32,089 nt of DNA from a virus: positions 1-32,089 of the IMG/VR virus record IMGVR_UViG_3300025132_000163. The stretch is one strand, 5' to 3'. Shown here piece after piece: positions 1 through 7,585 of this stretch. Below the pieces are notes generated by a model that was not told the DNA's origin, ran no database searches, and saw only the letters and a program-made list of their open reading frames with translations. The position numbers were made by a program, and so were the translations under genes. The stretch's first letter is position 1; each line of letters begins with the position of its first letter.

Positions 1-2019
1 GGAATATCGGGAATTACAAATGCTGCATTAATTTTAAAAGATGTTACCACTCCTTACACTTATATGACCTTTAGAGGAGGATATGTAGGAATCGGAACAG
101 CTTCGCCTACTAATAAATTATTTGTAACAGCTAGTACAGCAGGAGATTATGCAGGTTTTATTGAAAATACTAATAGTACAAATGGATATGGTTTACTTGC
201 GAGAACAGCAAACACTGGAACTTCATCTTATGCTTTTGCAGCAAGAGCTGGTTCTAGTGATATTTTTGTAGTAAGAGCAGATGGAAACGTAGGAATAAAT
301 ACAATTTCGCCTACAGCTAGATTACACATAACAGAACAAGCTGAGAGTAATTATTTCTTAAAATTACAAGGTACATATGGTACTGGAAATGTTTATGGAT
401 TTAGAACAAATGGTGCTAATTCTGAAGTATTATCTTTATTTGATTTGACTGTTGGTAACAGAATTGCAGTTCATGGTAACACTGAACATTCATTTGCAAC
501 AGGTGGAACTACGAGGCTATTAATAGACAGTTCAGGAAATGTAGGAATAGGTATAGCTCCTGTAAGTGGTGCAAGATTAACTTTAGGAACAGGCGCAGTT
601 GCAAATGAAATATTAAGTTTTGCTCCAGCTACAGGTGGAAATGCTGAATTAAGAAACACATCTTCTACTGGAACATTTACTTTTACTAATAGCAATGGTT
701 CAAGTGAAAATTTGCGAATAGACAGTTCTGGAAATGTTGGAATAGGAACAACTTCGCCTAATTCATATAGTAATCAAACAGTTTTAACAATTAACGGTAG
801 TACTTATGGTCGTTTAGATTTAGAAAGCGGTGGTACTCTTAGAAGTTCATTATTTTCACAAGCAGCAAATACAACTTTAGCTATTTCTACTGGATTTTTT
901 ACTATTGATGTTGGTTCAGAAAGATTAAGAATTGATACTTCAGGTAATGTAGGAATCGGAACTACTTCGCCTGACGAAAAATTAGATATTACAGGTGGAT
1001 ATTTAAAATTTAATGGAGGAGATTATGGTATAAAAGGTTCTGCTGGATTAACTTATTATGCAACAAGTGAACATTATTTTTATACTGGTGGCACAGAAAG
1101 AATCCGTATAACATCTGGGGGTTATACACAAATAAAAGCAAGTGGAGGTTCTTCAAGATTATATTTAGAAGGCACAAGTGGCACACATTTTTTAACAGGA
1201 ACATCAGGAGGTGATTTTGGCATATATAATGATACTGCTAGTTCTTATAGAATGTTTATTAACAGTTCAGGAAATTTAGGAATCGGAACTACTTCGCCTG
1301 AAAAAAACTTAAGTATAGGTAGTTCACAAGCAGACGGTATTCAATTTAATTATGATACAACTAATAATTATAGAAATCAAATATTAAATTATTGGAATAG
1401 CAATACTGATACTAGAATGGATTTTAATATTGCTAGAACAAGCGGTCAGACACCTGAGACTATAATGTCTGTAGGTTATGGAAATAATGTTGGTATCGGA
1501 ACAACTTCGCCTGGGGCTAAATTAGATATAGACGCTGGAGGTGCTTATGCGTTATCTATTGATTCTACTCAGCGATATTTAATGGAGTTTGCTAGAAGTG
1601 GTGCTTCTGAGTGGTGGATAGCTGTTGATGGCGGTAAATTTATACTACACGAAAATGGAGTTGCTGACCAGTTTGATATGTCTGGTGGAACAGGAACATT
1701 CCGTGGGGATGTAGTAGCTTATGGCTCACCCTCTGATATACGATTAAAAGAAAATATAAAACCTATTGAATCAGCTTTAGATAAGGTTAGTAAATTAGAA
1801 GGTGTTACATTTGACTGGAAAAAATCAGACAGCATATTAGACATAAAAAAAGATATAGGTTTTATAGCACAAGATGTTCAAAAAGTTGTGCCAGAACTTG
1901 TAAGACAAAATGATAATGGTATGCTTTCAATGAGACATCAAGGTATGACACCAATATTACTTGAAGCAATAAAAGAATTAAAAGCAGAGATAGAAGAACT
2001 TAAAAAACAAATTAAGTAA
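1..2019 (+). CDS. Tail fibre, C-terminal part with S74 intramolecular chaperone (gene cut by window edge)
   Basis: The reading frame is open from base 1 and ends at TAA 2017-2019, giving 672 residues here. It is a beta-rich fibre with at least seven repeats of the type S-G-N-V-G-I-G-T-T-S-P, spaced irregularly. The last ~95 residues are a peptidase S74 chaperone: the motif SDIRLKENI (from about base 1732) carries the Ser and Lys of the self-cleavage dyad, and a C-terminal coiled coil (AIKELKAEIEELKKQIK) should trimerise. By family knowledge the chaperone trims itself off after folding the trimer. The N-terminal part is the open gene at 29997-32089. Gly is mostly GGA here and the TCG codon recurs in each repeat, unlike the rest of the genome, suggesting that this half was acquired by recombination. 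Confidence 0.9.
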   Translation, partial: GISGITNAALILKDVTTPYTYMTFRGGYVGIGTASPTNKLFVTASTAGDYAGFIENTNSTNGYGLLARTANTGTSSYAFAARAGSSDIFVVRADGNVGINTISPTARLHITEQAESNYFLKLQGTYGTGNVYGFRTNGANSEVLSLFDLTVGNRIAVHGNTEHSFATGGTTRLLIDSSGNVGIGIAPVSGARLTLGTGAVANEILSFAPATGGNAELRNTSSTGTFTFTNSNGSSENLRIDSSGNVGIGTTSPNSYSNQTVLTINGSTYGRLDLESGGTLRSSLFSQAANTTLAISTGFFTIDVGSERLRIDTSGNVGIGTTSPDEKLDITGGYLKFNGGDYGIKGSAGLTYYATSEHYFYTGGTERIRITSGGYTQIKASGGSSRLYLEGTSGTHFLTGTSGGDFGIYNDTASSYRMFINSSGNLGIGTTSPEKNLSIGSSQADGIQFNYDTTNNYRNQILNYWNSNTDTRMDFNIARTSGQTPETIMSVGYGNNVGIGTTSPGAKLDIDAGGAYALSIDSTQRYLMEFARSGASEWWIAVDGGKFILHENGVADQFDMSGGTGTFRGDVVAYGSPSDIRLKENIKPIESALDKVSKLEGVTFDWKKSDSILDIKKDIGFIAQDVQKVVPELVRQNDNGMLSMRHQGMTPILLEAIKELKAEIEELKKQIK

Positions 2020-2543
2020 TGGCAGTACCTACAAGTGGTAGTATAGAGATGTTAAAACTAGCTAGGGAAAGAAAAGGTTTTGGTTATACATCAAGCGGAA
2101 CAATAACAAGCCCTATACATTTATCAGATTTATCAAGATTAAGTGGCGGTAATACAAGCGGTTCTGGTACTAGTTACCCAGCTGTAAATTTATTAAATCC
2201 ATCGACAAGTAGACCAGATGGTTCTAATCCACAATCAATGAGTGAATTTAGGGGTTATGAACAGAATTTAGCAAGGGCAGCTTTTCAATTTATTTTCAGT
2301 GCATCAAGTTCTTCAAGTTCATGTATAGCTGGTTTTCCATCAGGCGTAGAATATTATCACACCGATGGCAACAATCAATACCCTAGTGCATTAGATGGGA
2401 CATTTTTTGCCTACACAACAGCAACAGGATTTACACCAGTTAGTGCTGGATTTTATCAAGTATTTGACACTAGTGGTTTTAGCACAAATAAATTCATACA
2501 AACAAATTCAAGTGGTGCAATAATTGGTGGGGGTAATTGTTAA
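2019..2543 (+). CDS. Small virion/tail-appendage protein, hypothetical
   Basis: 174 residues; the ATG shares its A with the fibre stop (TAATG), so it is translationally coupled to the fibre gene. The N-terminus MAVPTSGSIEMLKLARER resembles the start of many short phage structural proteins encoded next to tail fibres. The rest is rich in Ser, Gly and Thr, with a run of eight residues that are nearly all Ser at about 93-100, then a short aromatic C-terminal domain ending GGGNC. No enzymatic motif is visible. Position and composition suggest a tail-fibre-associated or receptor-contact protein; this is inference. Confidence 0.6.
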   Translation: MAVPTSGSIEMLKLARERKGFGYTSSGTITSPIHLSDLSRLSGGNTSGSGTSYPAVNLLNPSTSRPDGSNPQSMSEFRGYEQNLARAAFQFIFSASSSSSSCIAGFPSGVEYYHTDGNNQYPSALDGTFFAYTTATGFTPVSAGFYQVFDTSGFSTNKFIQTNSSGAIIGGGNC

Positions 2544-2553
2544 TTTAATTTAT

Positions 2554-2561
2554 TAAATTTG
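2554..2561 (+). promoter_or_regulatory. TAnnTTTG promoter-like box
   Basis: TAAATTTG, a perfect match to the Bacteroidota -7 element, lying 22 bases before the ATG at 2576, directly after the previous stop. Confidence 0.45.
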
Positions 2562-2575
2562 TAAAAAATAATATT

Positions 2576-2905
2576 ATGGCTAACCAATACGATTGGCACA
2601 TCAATCAATTAGATGCAAAAATTAAGCAAGATGATAAAGACAATGTTATATATACAGTGCATTGGACTTATATAGCAAAGGATGATTCTGAACCCGATAA
2701 ATATATAGCATCATCAATAGGCACATATAGTGTCGAATATAAAGAAGGTGAAGATTTTATTGAATATGCTGACTTGAAAAAATCTGATGTTGTTGGATGG
2801 CTAGAAGCTGGTATTGATGTCGATTCAATGAAAACAAGTTTAGATAATCAAATAGCTTTACAAAAAAACCCAGTGGATGAGTATTTACATCCAGATTGGT
2901 CTTAA
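2576..2905 (+). CDS. Small phage protein, DUF7936-like
   Basis: 109 residues. The pattern WHINQLDAK ... NVIYTVHWTY ... G(T)YSVEY ... EYADLKKSDVVGWLEAG ... LDNQIALQKNP, with a final Trp, recalls a widespread family of ~100-residue phage proteins (listed in my memory as DUF7936; not verified). The function of that family is unknown. It lies between fibre and tail-tube genes, so a virion or tail-assembly role is plausible. The 32-base leader holds a promoter-like box. Confidence 0.6.
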   Translation: MANQYDWHINQLDAKIKQDDKDNVIYTVHWTYIAKDDSEPDKYIASSIGTYSVEYKEGEDFIEYADLKKSDVVGWLEAGIDVDSMKTSLDNQIALQKNPVDEYLHPDWS

Positions 2906-2922
2906 AATTTAATTAATATATT

Positions 2923-3162
2923 ATGGCAAAACTCGAAGAAAAACAATTACAAGAACTACAACAATCAATAGCAAAACCTCAGCAAATAGCTCAAGAAATA
3001 GGCATGAGGGTAATTGCATATAAATCAATTGATGACCTAGTGCAACAATGGAATGATGCACAAAAAGACCAACAAGATAAATTAAAGAAAATTGAGGATG
3101 AACATGGCAAAGGTCAGATTGATATTAGCACAGGCGAAATAACTCCTTTGAGTGAGGAATAA
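2923..3162 (+). CDS. Small charged protein, hypothetical
   Basis: 79 residues, rich in Gln, Lys and Glu and mostly predicted helical/coiled coil. The end, GKGQIDISTGEITPLSEE, resembles the C-termini of small proteins often found beside tail or head genes of Bacteroidota phages. It starts 17 bases after the previous gene, and its stop overlaps the ATG of the tail-tube paralogue (TAATGG), so it is in the same operon. Function not recognised. Confidence 0.55.
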   Translation: MAKLEEKQLQELQQSIAKPQQIAQEIGMRVIAYKSIDDLVQQWNDAQKDQQDKLKKIEDEHGKGQIDISTGEITPLSEE

Positions 3163-3623
3163 TGGCACTTATAAATGCCAGTAGTTTTTTACTTGTAAAG
3201 GACCAAACTGTTATTGGTCATTCTAAAGAAGCTAATATTTCTTTACAATTAGATTTACCTGATGCCACTACAAAAGAGAGTGGTGGTTTTGCAGAATATT
3301 TGCCATGTATTAGAGGTGGCTCAATATCTGCATCAGGACTTACTGATTATACAGACACACTTAACTTTAAAGAGTTTACGAGTTACATAATTACTAAGGC
3401 AATCAACACTTATTATTTTCGTGACCCTGATGATGCAACAGGCACAATATATAGAGGTGATGGTTTTGTGACATCAGTTGATGAAACTGCTGACAATGAA
3501 ACTATAACTGAATTTAATTTAGAAATAACTTTGTCTGGACCAATAACAGTTGGTAATCAAAATAATTGGGAAAATATATTTCAGTTTTGGGAAAATATTT
3601 CAACTAATTGGGAAAACACCTAA
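3162..3623 (+). CDS. Tail-tube protein paralogue 1 (TP901-1 type)
   Basis: 153 residues. It shares with the next gene the block LDLPDATTKESGGFAEY ... IRGGSISASGLTDYTD (residues ~30-64), typical of TP901-1-family major tail proteins, which polymerise into the tail tube. Its C-terminus carries an extra ~20 residues in which W-E-N occurs three times (NNWENIFQFWENISTNWEN), absent from the second copy. One of the pair is probably the main tube subunit; this one could be a minor tube, tube-end or decorating variant. No promoter box is seen before it. Confidence 0.75.
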   Translation: MALINASSFLLVKDQTVIGHSKEANISLQLDLPDATTKESGGFAEYLPCIRGGSISASGLTDYTDTLNFKEFTSYIITKAINTYYFRDPDDATGTIYRGDGFVTSVDETADNETITEFNLEITLSGPITVGNQNNWENIFQFWENISTNWENT

Positions 3624-3636
3624 ATTTTTTTATTTG

Positions 3637-3644
3637 TATATTTA
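3637..3644 (+). promoter_or_regulatory. Promoter-like box before major tail protein
   Basis: TATATTTA followed by CAAAAAATTTA, resembling the boxes before 19551 and 22647. It is 38 bases before the ATG at 3675, further than the usual 22-26, but in the only gap between the two tail-tube paralogues. Confidence 0.4.
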
Positions 3645-3674
3645 CAAAAAATTTAATCTAAAATATATAAAAAA

Positions 3675-4088
3675 ATGGCAGTATTTAATGGAACAAATTT
3701 ATTGTTAAAAGCTATTACAAGTGGTGGTACATTAGCAACTATTGGTCACACAACATCAGCATCAATGTCTCTAAGTATGGACACACCTGATGCAACTACA
3801 AAAGATTCATCAGGATTTTCTGAATTTATTGGTGGTGTTAGAAGTGGTGAGATTTCTTTTGAGGGCTTAGTTGACCATACTGATGCAGCTGGTTCTGATG
3901 CAATTTCTGGTTACTTAGTTGCTAGAACTAAAATTGACTGGTCATTTTCAACTGGCACATCTGGTGATGAAATTTATTCAGGAAGTGGATTCATTTCTAG
4001 TTGTGAAATTTCAGCTGAAATGGAATCACCTGTAACATATTCAGGCACAATAACAATTACTGGAACTATAACTCAAGGTACAAACTAG
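3675..4088 (+). CDS. Major tail (tube) protein, TP901-1 type
   Basis: 137 residues with the family block MDTPDATTKDSSGFSEF ... VRSGEISFEGLVDHTD (about residues 35-72) and a C-terminal beta domain ending in ITITGTITQG. By family, it forms the hexameric rings of the siphovirus tail tube. It has its own leader with a promoter-like box and is followed by a hairpin (4107-4155) before the chaperone gene, the expected arrangement for a highly expressed subunit. It is the more compact member of a tandem pair with 3162-3623. Confidence 0.8.
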   Translation: MAVFNGTNLLLKAITSGGTLATIGHTTSASMSLSMDTPDATTKDSSGFSEFIGGVRSGEISFEGLVDHTDAAGSDAISGYLVARTKIDWSFSTGTSGDEIYSGSGFISSCEISAEMESPVTYSGTITITGTITQGTN

Positions 4089-4106
4089 AGTTTAATAAAA
4101 TATAAA

Positions 4107-4155
4107 AGGCACATGGGTGAAAATTTATGGGTGGTAAAAAAATAACCATGTGCCT
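4107..4155 (+). terminator. 10-bp hairpin with T run: possible attenuator before the G/GT gene
   Basis: AGGCACATGG (4107-4116) pairs perfectly with CCATGTGCCT (4146-4155) around a 29-base loop, followed after four bases by TTTTT (4160-4164). It could partially terminate transcription after the major tail protein. The loop and right arm hold a near-copy of codons 13-20 of the next gene (see findings). Confidence 0.5.
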
Positions 4156-4169
4156 CTAATTTTTACATT

Positions 4170-4544
4170 ATGGCAAACAAGAAAAGGGGTTACTACACTA
4201 TAAAAATGGGTGGTAAAAAAAGGACCATGCATTTTTCAATGAACTTTTGGTCAAACTTTACAGATGACTTAAATATTTCTCTAGACAAACTCGGTGATAT
4301 ATTTACTGATGGTGTTTCATTATCAACCATTAGGTCATTAATATATTCTGCATTATTAGCAAATGACCAAGAAAATAAATTACTAATTGATTATGATAAA
4401 TTTGATGTTGGTGTTTGGATGGAAGATTTAGAAGCTGATGACTTAGACAAAATAGTTGCAGCAATGATGCAATCTAGAATACTTGGCAATGATTTAAATG
4501 CTGGTATGGCTAGGAATGTTAAGCAATCTACAAAGGGAAAGTAA
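4170..4544 (+). CDS. Tail assembly chaperone, short form (lambda G-like)
   Basis: 124 residues, read to the TAA at 4542-4544. It has the acidic, helical character of siphovirus tail-assembly chaperones and lies exactly between the major tail protein and the tape measure, where the G/GT pair is encoded. The last sense codons are GGA AAG, forming the lambda-type slippery heptamer GGGAAAG directly before the stop. By analogy the short form is made by most ribosomes and helps to load tail-tube subunits on the tape measure; a minority shift frame to make the GT product. Confidence 0.8.
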   Translation: MANKKRGYYTIKMGGKKRTMHFSMNFWSNFTDDLNISLDKLGDIFTDGVSLSTIRSLIYSALLANDQENKLLIDYDKFDVGVWMEDLEADDLDKIVAAMMQSRILGNDLNAGMARNVKQSTKGK

Positions 4545-4885
4545 ACACCCAGCTGACTTGGGATTCACTCATTGATTATTATGTGGGTCAAGCTGGGGTC
4601 ACACCAAATCAATTTTGGTTAAACACTTGGAAAGAGAATCATTTACAAGGCGAATCATGGCAACTACAAGAGAATTTAGAGTGGGAAAGAATTAGATATT
4701 TATGCACCATGATTTATAATGTGAACTGTCAGAAAAAATCACAAATGATTAGACCTGACAAATTATTCCCATTACCACAGGATGTATATTTAGAAAGAGG
4801 CAAACCACAATCTACAAAAGAACAAATGGAAGCATTTGAAAAAGCAGTTAGTAAAACTAAATTTGACAAAAAACTAGAACTTTAA
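4170..4885 (+). CDS. Tail assembly chaperone, -1 frameshift product (lambda GT-like)
   Basis: Ribosomes slipping -1 on GGGAAAG (4535-4541) continue with GTA at 4541 and read 114 more codons to the TAA at 4883-4885, giving about 238 residues. The upstream part of the -1 frame has no stop between the slip site and 4583 and encodes protein-like sequence (NTQLTWDSLIDYY), which an independent GTG start at 4583 would not explain. The T part is aromatic-rich (FWLNTWKENHLQGESWQ). In lambda the T domain binds tail-tube subunits. Expected ratio of short to long form is high; this is inference. Confidence 0.8.
4535..4562 (+). promoter_or_regulatory. Programmed -1 frameshift signal: GGGAAAG plus downstream stem-loop
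   Basis: The heptamer G GGA AAG (4535-4541) is in the correct phase and identical to the lambda G/T slippery site. It overlaps a second possible heptamer, A AAG GGA (4532-4538). The zero-frame stop follows immediately. Six bases downstream CCCA (4548-4551) can pair with TGGG (4559-4562) around a 7-base loop, a short stimulatory hairpin at the usual distance. Confidence 0.8.
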
Positions 4886-4892
4886 TTATTTG

Positions 4893-4900
4893 TATTTTTG
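4893..4900 (+). promoter_or_regulatory. TAnnTTTG promoter-like box before tape measure
   Basis: TATTTTTG, 23 bases before the ATG at 4916; the context TATTTTTGTGATAAA is almost the same as the box before the fibre gene (29974, TATTTTTGTAATAAA). Confidence 0.5.
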
Positions 4901-4915
4901 TGATAAATCTAAAAT

Positions 4916-7585
4916 ATGGCAGATAATAAATTAAGGTTTTTTCTTACAGGTGATTCAAAACAGTTTCAACAATCATTAACTCAAGCAGAAAATAAACTAA
5001 AAGCATTTGGTTCAAAAATGCAATCAGTTGGTCGAAGCATGACTATGTTTGCTGCACCTGTTGTCGCAGCTGGTGCTGCATCTATCAAGATGGCAGCTAG
5101 TTTTGACAAGTCAATGACTAAGATTAAAACTTTGGTTGGTGTTGCAGCTAATGAGGTTGATAGCATGAGAGCTGGTGTCATGAAAATGGCAAAAGATACT
5201 GGGTCTAGTGCTGATGAAGCAGCTGAAGCATTATTCTTTATTACATCAGCTGGTATAAAAGGTGATGAAGCCATGAAAGTTTTAAATGCATCTTTAAAAG
5301 CTAGTGCAATTGGACTTGGTGAAGTAGCTACTGTTGCAGATAGTGCAACCTCAGCCATGAATGCTTATGGTTCAGAAAACCTATCAGCCACTATGGCAAC
5401 AGATGTTTTAACAAACTCTGTTAGATTAGGTAAATTATCGAGTGAGGAATTAGCTGGTTCTCTTGGTCAAGTAATACCAATAGCATCTAATTTAGGTGTG
5501 CAATTTCACGAAGTTGGTGCGACATTAGCAGCCATGTCTAGGACAGGTACGAATGCTGCAACAGCATCAATGCAGCTTAAAAACATATTAATTTCTATTT
5601 TAAAGCCATCAAAAGAAGGTGCAGACCAACTTGCAGCCATGGGGTTGTCTAGTCAAAAATTAAGGCAGCAAATTAAAGATGAAGGACTGCTAAGTGTTTT
5701 GACAACATTGAAAGGTAGGTTTGAAGAAAATGAGGATGCACAAGCTAAGGTGTTTGGAAGTTCAAGAGCATTAATGGGTGTCATGGACCTTTTAGGTAAA
5801 GGTTTTAAAGATACCGAACAAATATTTGCTAGTATGGCAAAGAGTGCTGGTGTTACAGCCGAAGCATATGATGAATTGCAAAATAGTGCTGAGTTTAAAC
5901 TTAGAAAATCTATGGTGCAAGTCAAAGAAACTTTTAGGGAAGTTGGTGCTACATTGTTAGAAGCATTACTACCAGCCATACAAAGTGCATCAGAATTTAT
6001 TGTAAAATTATTAAAAGGGTTTAATGGATTGAGTGATAATACAAAAACTTTTTTAGGAATAGTAACAATGTTAGCGACTGCATTAGGACCATTGCTTATA
6101 GTTTTTGGTTCTCTAATTACATCAGTCGGCACTATAATTGGTGCAATAAAAAGCTCAACAATTGCAATGAAACTTTTAAATCTTGCAATGTCTGCTAATC
6201 CAGCAATTAAGTTTGCTACAATAATATTAGGTGCAGCAGCAGCTTTATTCAAATTAGGCAAGGCAAGGAAGGAAGCTCAAATGGAAGCATTAAACAAAGA
6301 GCTTAATGATTTAAGTATTGAAGATGCTGAAAAAAGATTAGCCAGTTTAAGCACAACATTGGCAGCTAACACTAAAATTATTGATGACAATAATAAATTA
6401 TCATTTACAAGAAGAAAACACCTATTAGAAGATGCTGATGGTAACAGAGTTGCAACAAGAAAAATTGTCAGCAAAAATAAAGCAATGGGCAATGAAATTC
6501 AAATGCTCAAAGAAATCATACAGAAGAAAAAAGACATGGCAAAAGCAGATGAAGAAATTGCCAACATAACAACATTAGGAACAACCACTGGTGGTGGTGG
6601 TGGTGGTACTGGAACAAGTGGTCCAACACCTGAGGACATTGCAAAACAAACAGCAGCTGCGTTATTAACTACAAAGAAAAAACAATTTGATGCTGAAATT
6701 GCTGCAACAAAATCACACTACAATAATCTTATAAAACTAAATGAAGGTAATGGTGAAATTGTCAAACAGCTAGAAATATCAAAAAATGAAAAGCTAAAAC
6801 AGATTAATGATGGCTACAATGCAGATGATATAAGAGCTAAAGAAAAACACGAACAAGATAAAGCTGCATTAAAAACTGCAATTGAGGATGCATCAGCAGT
6901 CACAGATGAACAAAGAAAAGCATTAGAGGTTCAAAGAACTCAGGAATTTTATGACAAATTAATATTACAAGCAAAAGAATTTGGATTTAATACAGATGCA
7001 TTAGTTGCTGCTAGAGCAGAAAAAATTAAAGAACTTGGTGAGACACTTAACGAAACAACAAAAGAATTTACTGAAACCCAAAAATTAATGGGTGAAGGTC
7101 TTGAATCAGTTTTTCAAGGTATTGGTATTTCAATTGCTGAATCTATGGGTGGTGCTGGTTCTGCATTATCTGGTTTTTTAAGTACATTTTTATCAGGTGC
7201 TATGCAATTTGTAGCAGCATCATTAGCACAATCATTAGGTCTTGCTGTTACTGCTGCTGGTCAAAGTTCATTAGACAAAGGACCTTTTGCTGCATTTGTT
7301 TTACCAGCTTTAATTGCTGGTACTACTGCTGCTGTAAGTGGTGCATTTAAAAAAATACCAAAGTTCGCAAGTGGTGGTATTGTTAGCACACCAACAATGG
7401 GTTTAATGGGTGAATATCCAGGTGCTAGAAGCAATCCTGAGGTTATTGCACCATTAGATAAATTAACTGGTATGTTAGGTGGCACACAATCCAATGTTCA
7501 AGTTGGTGGTGAGTTTAAATTAAGAGGTCAAGATTTAGTGGTGGCTTTACAAAGAGCCGACAGAAACAGAGAAAGAATTAAGTAA
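4916..7585 (+). CDS. Tape measure protein
   Basis: 889 residues. The N-terminal half matches the TP901-type tape-measure core: DSKQFQQSLTQAENKLKAFG, then FDKSMTKIKTLVG and the SSADEAAEALFFITSAG block (residues ~60-110). Hydrophobic helices lie at about 375-412 and 425-450, and again at ~745-785. A six-glycine linker (about 560-566) separates this from a charged coiled-coil region. By family it sets tail length and is threaded through the tube, then helps DNA entry. At ~0.15 nm per residue the length suggests a tail of roughly 130 nm; this is an estimate. Its stop overlaps the next ATG (TAATG). Confidence 0.9.
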   Translation: MADNKLRFFLTGDSKQFQQSLTQAENKLKAFGSKMQSVGRSMTMFAAPVVAAGAASIKMAASFDKSMTKIKTLVGVAANEVDSMRAGVMKMAKDTGSSADEAAEALFFITSAGIKGDEAMKVLNASLKASAIGLGEVATVADSATSAMNAYGSENLSATMATDVLTNSVRLGKLSSEELAGSLGQVIPIASNLGVQFHEVGATLAAMSRTGTNAATASMQLKNILISILKPSKEGADQLAAMGLSSQKLRQQIKDEGLLSVLTTLKGRFEENEDAQAKVFGSSRALMGVMDLLGKGFKDTEQIFASMAKSAGVTAEAYDELQNSAEFKLRKSMVQVKETFREVGATLLEALLPAIQSASEFIVKLLKGFNGLSDNTKTFLGIVTMLATALGPLLIVFGSLITSVGTIIGAIKSSTIAMKLLNLAMSANPAIKFATIILGAAAALFKLGKARKEAQMEALNKELNDLSIEDAEKRLASLSTTLAANTKIIDDNNKLSFTRRKHLLEDADGNRVATRKIVSKNKAMGNEIQMLKEIIQKKKDMAKADEEIANITTLGTTTGGGGGGTGTSGPTPEDIAKQTAAALLTTKKKQFDAEIAATKSHYNNLIKLNEGNGEIVKQLEISKNEKLKQINDGYNADDIRAKEKHEQDKAALKTAIEDASAVTDEQRKALEVQRTQEFYDKLILQAKEFGFNTDALVAARAEKIKELGETLNETTKEFTETQKLMGEGLESVFQGIGISIAESMGGAGSALSGFLSTFLSGAMQFVAASLAQSLGLAVTAAGQSSLDKGPFAAFVLPALIAGTTAAVSGAFKKIPKFASGGIVSTPTMGLMGEYPGARSNPEVIAPLDKLTGMLGGTQSNVQVGGEFKLRGQDLVVALQRADRNRERIK

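Noticed and set aside
4583-4885. Independent gene starting at GTG 4583
   Set aside because: The frame is open and protein-like upstream to the GGGAAAG slip site and no leader box precedes the GTG; it is the T part of a frameshift product.
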